Below, piece after piece: positions 44,835 through 53,982 of a stretch of 64,000 bases of DNA. The stretch is from Nesterenkonia sphaerica (lineage in GTDB: Bacteria > Actinomycetota > Actinomycetes > Actinomycetales > Micrococcaceae). Under the pieces are notes generated by a model. It was not told the DNA's origin. It did no database searches and was given only the letters and a program-made list of their open reading frames with translations. The translations under genes were made by a program, and so were the position numbers. The stretch is taken from NCBI RefSeq assembly GCF_005771565.1, contig NZ_VAWA01000004.1, positions 155,010 to 219,009 of the forward strand, in the 5' to 3' direction. Numbering within the stretch: position 1 is the first letter of the stretch; each line of letters opens with the position of its first letter.

Positions 44835-45515
44835 ATGAAGCCGACATTTGCGCCCGTCGTGGAACGCAAGCTCAGTTCACACCTGTACCGCGAACTTGAA
44901 AACGCGATCGTGGACTGCTCGTTCGCGCCCGGCGCTCCTTTGAGTGATCGGGAACTGGCTGCCCAGTTCAAAGTTTCCCGAACCCCGGTGAGAGACACCT
45001 TGCACCTCTTAGAAGTGTCGGGTTTGGTGGAGCGGGGTGAGCGCACAGGATGGTTCGTTACCCAGATCAGGTCCCAAGACGTCGAGGAATTGTATGAACT
45101 CCGGTCTCTGTTAGAACCGGCTGGCCTTAGTCGGATTGTCGAGTGGAATGCCGAGGACCTGCATTACGTGGGCACCCTCTTTGATGACTTTGTTATGCCG
45201 GTTTCGCGGGACGACGTAGAGCGATACCTGCTCCGGGACGACGAATTTCATCAACTTATTATCCAAGGGACGCAGAATTCGCAGCTAATTAAGGCGTATC
45301 GCGTCGTGGACCGTCAGCTGGCGCGGTGCAAACGCTTTGTGTCCTATCAAGACAACTTGCGCCGCGAAGAGAGCCTACGAGAGCACCGAGCAGTCTGCCA
45401 CGCACTGGCCGCGCGGGATCTCGACACGGCCCGCAGTGCCCTTATTCATCACATCTATGAAGCCAGAAATGCCCTTATGGGCGCCATCACAGCCTCGGTA
45501 GCGACGGCCAAATAG
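44835..45515 (+). CDS. GntR-family regulator, FCD subfamily
   Basis: About 226 residues from the ATG at 44835. The N-terminal winged helix has DRELAAQFKVSRTPVRDTLHLLE and GLVERGERTGWFV. The C-terminal all-helical FCD domain has RDDEFHQLII (~metal-binding Asp and His) and the later EHRAVCHAL His. FCD regulators often sense organic acids. No ribosome site precedes the ATG, in line with a leaderless message. It is the first gene of the plus-strand operon; the TRAP transporter follows after 35 bp. Confidence 0.88.
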   Translation: MKPTFAPVVERKLSSHLYRELENAIVDCSFAPGAPLSDRELAAQFKVSRTPVRDTLHLLEVSGLVERGERTGWFVTQIRSQDVEELYELRSLLEPAGLSRIVEWNAEDLHYVGTLFDDFVMPVSRDDVERYLLRDDEFHQLIIQGTQNSQLIKAYRVVDRQLARCKRFVSYQDNLRREESLREHRAVCHALAARDLDTARSALIHHIYEARNALMGAITASVATAK

Positions 45516-45550
45516 GTCATCGAACCGAACTCGATTCGAAGGAGCATCAC

Positions 45551-46591
45551 ATGTCCACACGTAAGACACCCGCAGTCACCACAGCTATTGTGCTCGCCGC
45601 CCTCCTGGCTGGCTGCGCAAACGGTGGCGCAGATGAAGAGCAGCCGGAGGGGGAGGGCGAAGTGGAAAGCCAAACACTCCGTATGGCCATTGGAGATCCA
45701 GCAGCTTCATCCGTCGGAGTCACTGCAGACCATTTCGCTGAAGAGGTCGCTGAGCGTACGGGAGGGTCTATCGAGATCGAGACTCATCCGGACGGAACAC
45801 TCTTCGGTGGTGACCAAAACGCTGCGGTGAACCTACTGGGTAACGGAACTCTCGATTGCACCATCATTTCCACGTCGGTATACGCGTCGTTTGATGCCAG
45901 GATGAACGCAATGAGTCTACCGTACCTGTTCGATGATGAGGAACAGTTCACGGAGTACCTGCAGGGAGAACCGGGGCAAGAACTTCTCGACTCGCTCGAA
46001 AGTGAAGGCATCAAGGGTATCCAAATGTTGACCAGAACGCCGCGGCACATCACTAACTCTGTGCGTCCTATCGAGGAGCCTAGCGACTTGGATGGAATTA
46101 CCATTCGGGTCCCTCAAAACGAGCTGTGGGTCAATTTCTTCGGGTCGCTAGGAGCGAACCCCACGCCTATGGACTTCACAGAGGTCTACACAGCATTGCA
46201 GACCGGGACAATCGACGCGCAGGAGAACCCGCTCGAAGTACCTGTAAATAACCGATTCTTCGAAGTGCAGGACTACCTCTCGCTCACTGAACACATCCGG
46301 GATGGTTACGTTCTAGGTTGCAATCAGGACCTCTGGGAATCCCTGGAGGCAGAACAACAGGAGGCTATGACAGAGGCAGCCGAGAACACTTTCGAGTTCA
46401 GAATTGAAGACGATCAGAGGGACGTGGAGGAGACTCTCGCCTCTCTGGAAGAAGAGGGGGTAAACGTCAACGAACTTACTTCTGAGGCGAAACAGGAATT
46501 CCAAGACGCAGCTGAAGAAGTATACCCACAATTCAGTTCTCTGGTCGGTGAAGAGTTCTTCGAGACGACGCTTGAGTATGTCGGAAGGTAA
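45551..46591 (+). CDS. TRAP transporter solute-binding protein (DctP type), lipoprotein
   Basis: 346 residues. Signal peptide with lipobox LAALLAGC near residue 20, followed by a low-complexity Glu/Gly linker. The body is a DctP-type binding protein: the DHFAEEVAERTGGSIEIETHP segment, the RVPQNELWVNFFGSLGANPTP segment with the conserved ligand Arg, and YTALQTGTIDAQENPL near 215. The Arg in IRVP usually forms a salt bridge with a substrate carboxylate, so an acidic ligand is expected. It has a good GAAGGAG ribosome site. It works with the DctQ and DctM genes that follow. Confidence 0.93.
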   Translation: MSTRKTPAVTTAIVLAALLAGCANGGADEEQPEGEGEVESQTLRMAIGDPAASSVGVTADHFAEEVAERTGGSIEIETHPDGTLFGGDQNAAVNLLGNGTLDCTIISTSVYASFDARMNAMSLPYLFDDEEQFTEYLQGEPGQELLDSLESEGIKGIQMLTRTPRHITNSVRPIEEPSDLDGITIRVPQNELWVNFFGSLGANPTPMDFTEVYTALQTGTIDAQENPLEVPVNNRFFEVQDYLSLTEHIRDGYVLGCNQDLWESLEAEQQEAMTEAAENTFEFRIEDDQRDVEETLASLEEEGVNVNELTSEAKQEFQDAAEEVYPQFSSLVGEEFFETTLEYVGR

Positions 46592-47171
46592 CACGCCGTA
46601 TAGCACCCCCGGGGGTAGCCCCGTGGAGCGGTTCGCCGAGGGGACGGCAGCCCATACCGTCCCCCAAGGCGAATCCCCCGAAAGGCTCGGTTGGATCTGG
46701 AAAATAGTCAACGCGTTGCTGTTCCTTGGGGTGACCGTCATGTTACTGAGTGTCGGCGCACAGGTGCTCACTAGGTACCTTGGGGTATCACTAACATGGA
46801 CCGAAGAACTGACTCGCCTGGTCTTCCAATCCATGATGTTCCTAGGGATGGCTGCAGGTTTCCGCACCGTGGCGCACCCCCGAGTCGCCTTGTTAGTCGC
46901 CCGCGGGCCGACCTGGGTAAAAAAAGCCAGCGCCCATGTTTACGCCGTAGTCGGGGCCGCGTTCTTTATTGTGCTAATGGGAATGGCATGGCGTCTCGTT
47001 ATGCAACAGATTAATTCCGGAGAATCCACCCCTTCGCTGGGAGTAAATATGTATCTGATCTCGATTGTTCTCCTGGGAAGTGCGGCTCTGGCTCTATTGG
47101 CTCATATTCAGACAGTTTATTTTTCGAAGGAAATGCGAAGAGCTATCGAGGAGGGTGAAATTACCGCATGA
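46578..47171 (+). CDS. TRAP transporter small permease (DctQ type)
   Basis: About 197 residues from the ATG at 46578, overlapping the DctP gene by 14 bp. After a cytoplasmic N-terminus there are four membrane helices; the WTEELTRLVFQSMMFLGMA segment is typical of DctQ. It links the binding protein and the large permease of the sodium-driven importer. It overlaps dctM by 4 bp. Confidence 0.88.
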   Translation: MSEGNTPYSTPGGSPVERFAEGTAAHTVPQGESPERLGWIWKIVNALLFLGVTVMLLSVGAQVLTRYLGVSLTWTEELTRLVFQSMMFLGMAAGFRTVAHPRVALLVARGPTWVKKASAHVYAVVGAAFFIVLMGMAWRLVMQQINSGESTPSLGVNMYLISIVLLGSAALALLAHIQTVYFSKEMRRAIEEGEITA

Positions 47172-48445
47172 GTTTGACCCTTCTAGTCATCTTTGTCATT
47201 CTTTTTCTCCTGGGTGTGCCTCTAGCAGTATCTCTAGGTGTTGGAGTCATCGGAACAATGTTGATTTACGACATTCCGTTGAACTTGTTACCGCAGATGA
47301 TGTTAAGTTCCATGAATAGTTTTCTGCTAGTCGCGGTGCCTCTATTCGTTTTAGCAGGAAGCGTTATGGCCGGTGGTGGTATTTCTGACCGAATATTTTC
47401 CGCCGCTCAGGTACTCTTCGGACGCTATAGAGGAGGCCTGGGTCATGTCAACATTGTCGCCAGCGCCGTCTTCGGAGGAATATCTGGATCTTCAGTCGCT
47501 GACGTCGTCAGTCTCGGAAAGATCGAAATCAAAGCCATGACTGACCGCAAATATCCACGTGCCTACGCGGCAGCGACGACTATGGCGACGTCAACTCTCT
47601 CCTCGGTTATACCGCCTAGCATTCTCATCATTATTGCAGCATCCACCGCGGGTGTTTCCGTGGGAGCGGCGCTGGCCGGGGGACTTGGACCAGCTGCTGT
47701 GCTGATTGTTGTCCTCATGGTCGTCAACTACATCGTCTCAGTGCGTAAGAACTATGGAGAAGTGACACGGACTCGATTCAAGAGGGGATTGGGAGTCGTG
47801 TTAGCGAGCATCCCGGCCCTTGGTGGACCTGTCGTCATTCTGGTAGGAATGTTTGGAGGCGCCTTCACTCCAACTGAGGCCGCCGCGATCGCCGTTTTCT
47901 ACAGCCTGCTCGTCGGAGCTTTTGTATACCGGGATATGAAGTGGCGAGATATGCCAAAGATGATTGTGGATGCTGGCCTAACCTCTGGAACCATACTCTT
48001 CATTGCCATGGTGGCGAACGTGGCTACGTATATATTCACTATTGATGGGCTGCCTGCGCGAGTGAGCGATTGGGTGCTTTCGATGACGACGAGCCCCATT
48101 ATAGTAATGCTGTTAATGGGTCTAATACTTGTATTTATTGGCACTGTAATGGATATAGTCGCAGCGATACTACTTACCATCCCTGTATTGATGCCTGCTG
48201 CCCTGGCCGCGGGCGTGGACCCGATCCATTTTGTTGTGTTTCTCGTAGCCTCCCTCTCGATAGGTCTGGTAACTCCCCCCGTTGGTGTAGCGCTCTTTGC
48301 GACGTCGTACGTGAGCAAACTCCCGATGGAGGTAATCGTTAGGGCGGCGGTGCCGCATTACACAGTCATGTTTGTGGCGTTGGCGATTTTGGCAGTCTTT
48401 CCAGAACTCATTACATGGCCGGCTGAATTGCTCACCGACCGCTGA
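47168..48445 (+). CDS. TRAP transporter large permease (DctM type)
   Basis: 425 residues with about twelve hydrophobic segments. The conserved PLFVLAGSVMAGGGISDRIF and the FGGISGSSVADV segment (the sodium/substrate site of DctM) are present, and the later LLTIPVLMPAALAAGVDPIHFVV segment is typical. It moves the solute with sodium. The ATG overlaps dctQ by 4 bp. Codon use here is clearly more AT-rich than in the neighbouring core genes. Confidence 0.93.
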   Translation: MSLTLLVIFVILFLLGVPLAVSLGVGVIGTMLIYDIPLNLLPQMMLSSMNSFLLVAVPLFVLAGSVMAGGGISDRIFSAAQVLFGRYRGGLGHVNIVASAVFGGISGSSVADVVSLGKIEIKAMTDRKYPRAYAAATTMATSTLSSVIPPSILIIIAASTAGVSVGAALAGGLGPAAVLIVVLMVVNYIVSVRKNYGEVTRTRFKRGLGVVLASIPALGGPVVILVGMFGGAFTPTEAAAIAVFYSLLVGAFVYRDMKWRDMPKMIVDAGLTSGTILFIAMVANVATYIFTIDGLPARVSDWVLSMTTSPIIVMLLMGLILVFIGTVMDIVAAILLTIPVLMPAALAAGVDPIHFVVFLVASLSIGLVTPPVGVALFATSYVSKLPMEVIVRAAVPHYTVMFVALAILAVFPELITWPAELLTDR

Positions 48446-48502
48446 CTGGCGCCGTCGTCGTTTAGCTCTGCCCCTGTATAGCAAAAGTAAGGAATCAAAA
48501 CA

Positions 48503-49972
48503 GTGAACATTTCGACGAATAGAACTGCAAGTAGCTACATTGCGGGGGGTTGGGTCTCTCCGGAAAATGGGACCATCCATGAGACGACTGATCCCGGACG
48601 TGGGGGGGCCGCCGTGGCCAGCTACACGCTGGCGACGCACGAGGACGCGCGACTAGCAATTACGGCAGCACGTGATGCCGCGTCAGCCTGGGGGGCCACC
48701 ACCGCGAATGAGCGCATGGAGCTGGTCTACGCGTTGCTCGAGAAGTGGCCTACGCGGCAACAAGAGATGGCTGAAATTGTGACCCGAGAAATGGGCAAGG
48801 TGTTCAGCGAGTCATTCGGGGAAAGTTCTCGTGCCGTTATGGAAATGCGCTTTTGGGCAGGGGAAGCTCTTCGCCTGGGGGACAGAACATTCAGCAGCGT
48901 GCGCAGTAAGACTGACGCATACTCCATTAGACAGCCGATTGGCCCCGTCGCCGCCATCACACCGTGGAACTTCCCAATTCTGACTCCTATTCGAAAGGTC
49001 ATCCCCGCACTGGTGTGCGGTTGCCCGGTGATCCTTAAGCCGGCGTTGGAAAGTCCGGGCGCATCCGTCATTTTGGCGGAGTTGCTCCATGAAATCGGGG
49101 TTCCGCCTGGCGTGTTCAACCTTCTACTCGGAAGAGGGCGAGAGGTTGGAGAGACGCTCGTGGGTAGCCCGGACGTCGCTGGTATCACTTTCACCGGTTC
49201 TACAGACGTTGGTTTGGGAATCGCTGCGACGGCAGCGCAGCGAAATGCCAGGACACAATTGGAGATGGGAGGCAAAAACGCAGCGGTCGTTTCTGCCGTC
49301 TCTGACGTGGAACGTGTCGCGAATGAAATTGCGACAGCTGCTTTCACTGCAGCCGGCCAACGCTGTACGGCGATCAGCCGCGTCATTGTTACGGAGGACT
49401 TGCGGAGCCGACTCGAAGAAGCTCTGGTCCACGAGGCGCGAGCATTCACTGTGGGATACGGGCTGGATGAGGGAAGCCGGATGGGGCCGTTGGTCAACGA
49501 CTCTCAGTACACCCAGGTGCACCAGTACGTAGAGCAGGCGACAGGAGAGGGGGCGAAGGTCCTACTGGGTGGGCTGCCGTTGGAGGCCCCTGAAGTCGAC
49601 GAGGGGAACTATTACCCTGCCACGGTGGTCACGGATGTGGCGCCTGGGAGTCCGCTGGCTGTGGATGAGGTATTCGGGCCGGTGCTGGCAGTGATCCCCG
49701 TAGCGGACTTTGATCAAGCAATTGCCGTGGCGAACGAGACAAGATACGGGCTGACCTCGGCTGTGTTTACCGACGATATGGATCTGGCGCATCGTTTCGT
49801 GACGCAAGTGCGCAGCGGCATGGTTCACGTCAACCACGGCACCAACAGCGAGGGACACATCCCCTTCGGTGGCGTGGCCCAATCCGGCCAGGGAGCCTAC
49901 GGCATCGGAGACACCTCCAAGGAATTCTTCACCAACTTGAAAATTGTTTACCAAGTCTACGGCCAGGAGTGA
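48503..49972 (+). CDS. NAD(P)-dependent aldehyde dehydrogenase
   Basis: 489 residues. The catalytic Cys is C288 in AGQRCTAIS and the general base is E254 in LEMGGKN; the Asn in TPWNFPIL (~155) helps oxyanion binding. The nucleotide segment FTGSTDVG lies near 230. The overall pattern is of the SSDH/aldehyde dehydrogenase superfamily. It probably oxidises the aldehyde released by the aldolase or the alcohol dehydrogenase product. GTG start with a TAAGGA site. It follows dctM by 57 bp. Confidence 0.92.
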   Translation: MNISTNRTASSYIAGGWVSPENGTIHETTDPGRGGAAVASYTLATHEDARLAITAARDAASAWGATTANERMELVYALLEKWPTRQQEMAEIVTREMGKVFSESFGESSRAVMEMRFWAGEALRLGDRTFSSVRSKTDAYSIRQPIGPVAAITPWNFPILTPIRKVIPALVCGCPVILKPALESPGASVILAELLHEIGVPPGVFNLLLGRGREVGETLVGSPDVAGITFTGSTDVGLGIAATAAQRNARTQLEMGGKNAAVVSAVSDVERVANEIATAAFTAAGQRCTAISRVIVTEDLRSRLEEALVHEARAFTVGYGLDEGSRMGPLVNDSQYTQVHQYVEQATGEGAKVLLGGLPLEAPEVDEGNYYPATVVTDVAPGSPLAVDEVFGPVLAVIPVADFDQAIAVANETRYGLTSAVFTDDMDLAHRFVTQVRSGMVHVNHGTNSEGHIPFGGVAQSGQGAYGIGDTSKEFFTNLKIVYQVYGQE

Positions 49973-50017
49973 CGGACGTTCCCTAGTCTTCTTCGCAACT
50001 CGACAATAAAAGAAAGA

Positions 50018-51184
50018 GTGACTGTGAACTATTACAAACAGTTTTCATTTGAACTGCCGACCCGAATCGAGTTCGGGGTCGGACTTATCGAAAGTCTGGC
50101 CGAGCAAGTGACCGGTCTTGAAGCCCAACGCGTCCTGCTCGTTTCGGACCCTGGCCTGCTGGCTGTGGGGGTGGTAGACCGCGTCTCCGATATCCTGCTT
50201 GCGGCGAACCTCGACGTGACAGTATTCACGGAGGTGGAACCGGAACCCGATGCCGCAGGGGTAATGTTAGGCGCCAAGCTGTGCAAGGACGAGGGCCGTG
50301 ACCTTGTGGTAGGCCTCGGTGGCGGCAGCGCCTTAGACACCGCCAAGTCCATTGCTCTCATGGCCAAAAACGAAGGTCACATCCGGGACTTTGCAGGTTT
50401 GAATGTACCCAGTGCACCAGGGCTGCCTGTCATTGCTGTGCCCACTACAGCTGGAACCGGCAGCGAGTGCGCAGTATGGTCCGTAATTTCAGAGAAGTCC
50501 CTCAACGTGAAGTACGGCATCGGGGGGCGCAATATGACGGCCACGGTGGCACTCTGCGACCCTTCCCTGCTAGTGAGCCTCCCAGCGCGCCTAACCGCCG
50601 GCACCGGGGTCGACGCGCTTGCCCACGCGCTGGAGTCCTACGTGAACAAGGCGACTCAGCCGATATCCGAAGCCCTATCGGAGAAGTCGATGGAGCTCAT
50701 CGCGCAGTCTCTGCGGACCGCTGTGTATAACGGCGCGGATCTTCAGGCGCGCTCCGAGACGCTCATTGCATCCACAATGGCTGCCTGTGCTTTCGCGCCC
50801 ACACGCTTAGGGCTGGCGCACGCTATGGCTATGCCACTTGGCGCGAAAGCCAAGATTCCTCACGGAGACGTCATTTCTATACTCCTGCCTGAGGTAATGA
50901 GATTCAATATGGTCGCGAATCTCGACAAGTTCGCCCGTATCGCCCGTATATTCGGCGTCGATACACGAAATTTGTCAAAGCGTGAAGCTGCCGCGGCGGG
51001 AGTGGATGCTGTAGCTGAGCTGGTCTCAGACATCGGCGCGCCCAACAGCCTTGCCGCCTATGGGGTGGCGGAGACTGACCTGGAGGAACTAGCGGCTGAG
51101 AGCATGGAGTCCGGAAACATAGAGGTCAATCCTCGGGCTACCACAGCAGGCGACTTGGTCGACATTATGCGGAGGTGCATGTGA
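50018..51184 (+). CDS. Iron-containing alcohol dehydrogenase
   Basis: 388 residues of the group III (Fe-ADH) family. NAD is held by VGLGGGSALDTAKS (~92-105), and the metal-binding His/Asp pattern includes HALESY (~203) and the LGLAHAMAMPLGAKAKIPHGD region (~265-285). The start is a GTG at 50018 or the GTG at 50024; AAAGAAAGAG precedes both. Members oxidise alcohols or polyols or reduce aldehydes. The substrate is unassigned. It overlaps the next gene by 4 bp. Confidence 0.92.
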   Translation: MTVNYYKQFSFELPTRIEFGVGLIESLAEQVTGLEAQRVLLVSDPGLLAVGVVDRVSDILLAANLDVTVFTEVEPEPDAAGVMLGAKLCKDEGRDLVVGLGGGSALDTAKSIALMAKNEGHIRDFAGLNVPSAPGLPVIAVPTTAGTGSECAVWSVISEKSLNVKYGIGGRNMTATVALCDPSLLVSLPARLTAGTGVDALAHALESYVNKATQPISEALSEKSMELIAQSLRTAVYNGADLQARSETLIASTMAACAFAPTRLGLAHAMAMPLGAKAKIPHGDVISILLPEVMRFNMVANLDKFARIARIFGVDTRNLSKREAAAAGVDAVAELVSDIGAPNSLAAYGVAETDLEELAAESMESGNIEVNPRATTAGDLVDIMRRCM

Positions 51185-52302
51185 AGGCGACCGACGGACG
51201 AACCCGGGACGATGCTGGTGGCAGCGTGCCTCACAACGAGAATCCTCTGGTCAGCTCCGTAAGGCTACAGGGCTACTGCGCCTCTATCCTCTCGGCAGCT
51301 GGGCTCCCGGACGCGGACGCCCGCATCGTGGCCTCGTCCCTGGTTGACGCGAATCTGCGGGGTGTGCATTCCCACGGTGTCAGCCGCATACCGATTTACG
51401 TTGACCGGCTTCGCCGTGGACTGGTCAACACGGACCCGCAAGTCAAAGTCGTCCGAGAGGCTGGCGGCACGCTCGTAGTTGATGGAGACAATGGCATGGG
51501 CCAGGTGGTGTTGCAGCGGAGCCTGGAGTTGGGCTTGCAACGAGTTCCGGAACATCGAACGGTCTCTGTAGCTGTCCGTGGGTCCAACCACTACGGGTCG
51601 GGGGCGTACTTCGCCAGGCAGGCGGCCGCCTCGGGCTTGGCGATGTTCCTTTACGGCAACGCCCCCGCTACGATGGCTGCCTTCGGCGGCCGGGACCGGT
51701 TCCTCGGTACTAACCCTTACACGTTTGCGGTTCCCGCAGGAGACCGAGAACCGATGGTTTTGGATATGGCTACCAGCGTGGTGGCCCGGGGCAAGATTAT
51801 CGCAGCAGCACAGTTGGGTTACCCAATCCCGGAAGGTTGGGCTGTGGATGAAAACGGGGTAGCCACCACCGACGCGGAAGCAGCCCTGGCCGGCAGTGTC
51901 CTCCCCTTTGGAGGGCCTAAAGGGTATGGGATTGCTCTTATCGTGGAGGTCATGGCCGCGATGTTTTCTGGTGCCCACTCCGGCCCGCAGGTGGGAGACC
52001 TCTACGAGGACCTCGACCGCCCCCAGGGGGTAGGTGCCTTTTTCACCTTGCACGACATTGAAGCCTTCGTTCCGGCCAACGAGTTCGCGGAACGTATGGA
52101 GTGGTTGTACGAGGCCATCAAGAAGAGTGGGCCTCCAGACGGAGAAGTGCTGCTTCCCGGCGAGTTAGAAGAACGGGCAGCACAACGACAATTGCGAGAA
52201 GGCATTGCCGTTCCCCCCGCAGTCATCGCGCAGCTTGAGGAACTCTCGCCTGAGTCGTCACCCGTGACTTCCCAGACCGATGGTGCCCACGGAAGGAAGT
52301 AG
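51181..52302 (+). CDS. Ldh2/malate/lactate-type NAD(P) dehydrogenase
   Basis: About 373 residues from the GTG at 51181, preferred because GGAGG precedes it and it overlaps the upstream stop as GTGA. The family hallmark RGVHSHGVSRIP (~60-71) contains the catalytic His, and VRGSNHYGSGAY (~135-146) and GTNPYTFAVPAG follow. The family covers L-malate, L-lactate, ureidoglycolate, 2,3-diketogulonate and (R)-sulfolactate dehydrogenases. It probably interconverts a 2-hydroxy and a 2-oxo acid. It pairs with the D-2-hydroxyacid dehydrogenase two genes on. Confidence 0.9.
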   Translation: MKATDGRTRDDAGGSVPHNENPLVSSVRLQGYCASILSAAGLPDADARIVASSLVDANLRGVHSHGVSRIPIYVDRLRRGLVNTDPQVKVVREAGGTLVVDGDNGMGQVVLQRSLELGLQRVPEHRTVSVAVRGSNHYGSGAYFARQAAASGLAMFLYGNAPATMAAFGGRDRFLGTNPYTFAVPAGDREPMVLDMATSVVARGKIIAAAQLGYPIPEGWAVDENGVATTDAEAALAGSVLPFGGPKGYGIALIVEVMAAMFSGAHSGPQVGDLYEDLDRPQGVGAFFTLHDIEAFVPANEFAERMEWLYEAIKKSGPPDGEVLLPGELEERAAQRQLREGIAVPPAVIAQLEELSPESSPVTSQTDGAHGRK

Positions 52303-52304
52303 AA

Positions 52305-53003
52305 ATGAATATCGTGCATCTTTACCCAACAGCGTCGCAAATTCCCGAGAAGCTGTTAGCTCGGGCTCGCTTGTTGCAGGCTTCCTTGATAAGTGACAGT
52401 CAGGAACGAGTCCAGGGAGGGGTGGGCATCGCCCCCGTAGGGGACTGCCTCGATTCACTTCGCGGAGCTTCAATGGTCGGGACAGCACTGACGGTGCGTA
52501 CCAGGCCCGGTGATAATCTCGCCGTGCACCAGGCACTTGAGCTGGCCCGCCCGGGTGACGTGCTGGTCATAGACGCGCGCGGTGAGGTTACCAACGCGAT
52601 ACTGGGGGAACTCATGACGTTGTACGCCGCCTCGCATGGTGTGGCTGGCATAGTGGTGGACGGCGCTGTCCGTGACCGGGCCGACCTATCCGAAGGCCCG
52701 ATTCCTGTCTTCGCCAGGGGCGTCTCGCACCTGGGACCCTACAAGAGTGGTCCCGGAGCCATTCACGGGCCCGTTACCCTCGGTGGGGCCGTAGTCCACG
52801 ACGGTGATCTCGTCGTGGGAGACTCTGATGGTGTCGTATTCGTATCCCGAGCTCGGGCAGAGTCCGTGATAACCGCGGCAGAGGAGGTCGTCACCAGCGA
52901 AGCAAGGCAACGCGAGGCGATCAGTCGTGGGGAATGGGACCGATCTTGGATCGAAGCCGCGGTGAGCCTGGTCCCTGTAGAGAATGCGCCCCGCCATGTC
53001 TGA
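52305..53003 (+). CDS. RraA-like / HMG aldolase-type protein
   Basis: 232 residues. It belongs to the RraA / 4-hydroxy-4-methyl-2-oxoglutarate aldolase family: GTALTVRTRPGDNLAVHQAL (~65), VLVIDARGE (~88-96), LYAASHGVAGIVVDGAVRDRADL (~108-130) with the Arg-Asp of the metal-binding segment. Members cleave or decarboxylate 2-oxo acids such as oxaloacetate or 4-hydroxy-4-methyl-2-oxoglutarate; RraA itself only modulates RNase E. Neighbours that make 2-oxo acids favour an enzyme. It overlaps the next gene by 8 bp. Confidence 0.85.
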   Translation: MNIVHLYPTASQIPEKLLARARLLQASLISDSQERVQGGVGIAPVGDCLDSLRGASMVGTALTVRTRPGDNLAVHQALELARPGDVLVIDARGEVTNAILGELMTLYAASHGVAGIVVDGAVRDRADLSEGPIPVFARGVSHLGPYKSGPGAIHGPVTLGGAVVHDGDLVVGDSDGVVFVSRARAESVITAAEEVVTSEARQREAISRGEWDRSWIEAAVSLVPVENAPRHV

Positions 53004-53982
53004 GAACCACGTCTTCGTCACCCGCCCTCTGTCGGCGAAGGTCATGCAGGAGGCCCGGAGGTCGCTCCCGGTGACCCTGGAGAGCCATCCCAGCAAGCAT
53101 GTTCCTCCGAACCGGAAAGAACTCCTCAATGGTTGCCGGGGCGCAAGTGGACTGATCGTCATGCTCACCGACCGAGTCGACGAGGAGGTATTGGACGCAG
53201 CGGGGCCCCAACTACGGGTCATTGCGAATGTGGCGGTGGGCTTCGACAATATCGACGTCGAAGCTGCGGCGCGACGTGGGATTGTGGTCACTAATACCCC
53301 CGGTGTGCTCGATGAGGCTACCGCAGACCTTGCCTTCGCCCTTCTTCTTGCGACGGTGAGGCGACTGGTCGAGGCTGATCGCTTTGTGCGCGCCGGGAAC
53401 CCGTGGATCTGGGGCCCACAGAGCTTCGTTGGACTTGATATCAGCGCCGGTGCCACTCTTGGCATAGTTGGACTGGGCCGCACCGGTATGGCGGTGGCTC
53501 GCCGCGCGCACGCGTTTGGTATGAGAATTCTTGCTACGGGAAGCCGAGCCTCGTCGGCAGAAGCTGCGGAGCTCGATGTTGTCGCCTCGGACCTGGAAGG
53601 ATTGTTGGAGGCCAGTGATGTCGTAAGCCTCCATTGCCCTCTGACTGCGGACAACCGCCATATGATCGGCCGGGCGCAGTTGGACTCCATGAAGCGGGGC
53701 AGCTTTTTGATCAACACAGCGCGCGGGCCGTTGGTTGACGAAGAAGCGCTGGCGGACGCGCTGGATAATGGGCATCTGGCAGGGGCCGGACTCGACGTCC
53801 ATGAACACGAACCGCAGGTCAATGCCCGACTTCGGGAGATGGAAAAAGTGGTGCTGCTTCCCCATGTTGGCAGCGCCGCAGCCACCACCCGCGATGCCAT
53901 GGGGGCGCTCGCCGTTCGAAACGTGACTGAGGTGCTCTCCGGTCGAGAACCTGTGAGTCCGGTAGGCACCCCGCCGGGGTAG
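52996..53982 (+). CDS. D-isomer-specific 2-hydroxyacid dehydrogenase
   Basis: 328 residues from the ATG at 52996. The NAD motif is LGIVGLGRTGMAVA (~154-167). The catalytic triad lies in the INTARGPLVDE (Arg), the HEHEPQV (Glu) and LLPHVGSA (His) segments. Family members are glyoxylate/hydroxypyruvate, phosphoglycerate and (S)-sulfolactate dehydrogenases. It is the last gene of the plus-strand operon. Opposite stereospecificity to the Ldh2-type gene would let the pair epimerise a 2-hydroxy acid through its 2-oxo form. Confidence 0.92.
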   Translation: MSENHVFVTRPLSAKVMQEARRSLPVTLESHPSKHVPPNRKELLNGCRGASGLIVMLTDRVDEEVLDAAGPQLRVIANVAVGFDNIDVEAAARRGIVVTNTPGVLDEATADLAFALLLATVRRLVEADRFVRAGNPWIWGPQSFVGLDISAGATLGIVGLGRTGMAVARRAHAFGMRILATGSRASSAEAAELDVVASDLEGLLEASDVVSLHCPLTADNRHMIGRAQLDSMKRGSFLINTARGPLVDEEALADALDNGHLAGAGLDVHEHEPQVNARLREMEKVVLLPHVGSAAATTRDAMGALAVRNVTEVLSGREPVSPVGTPPG

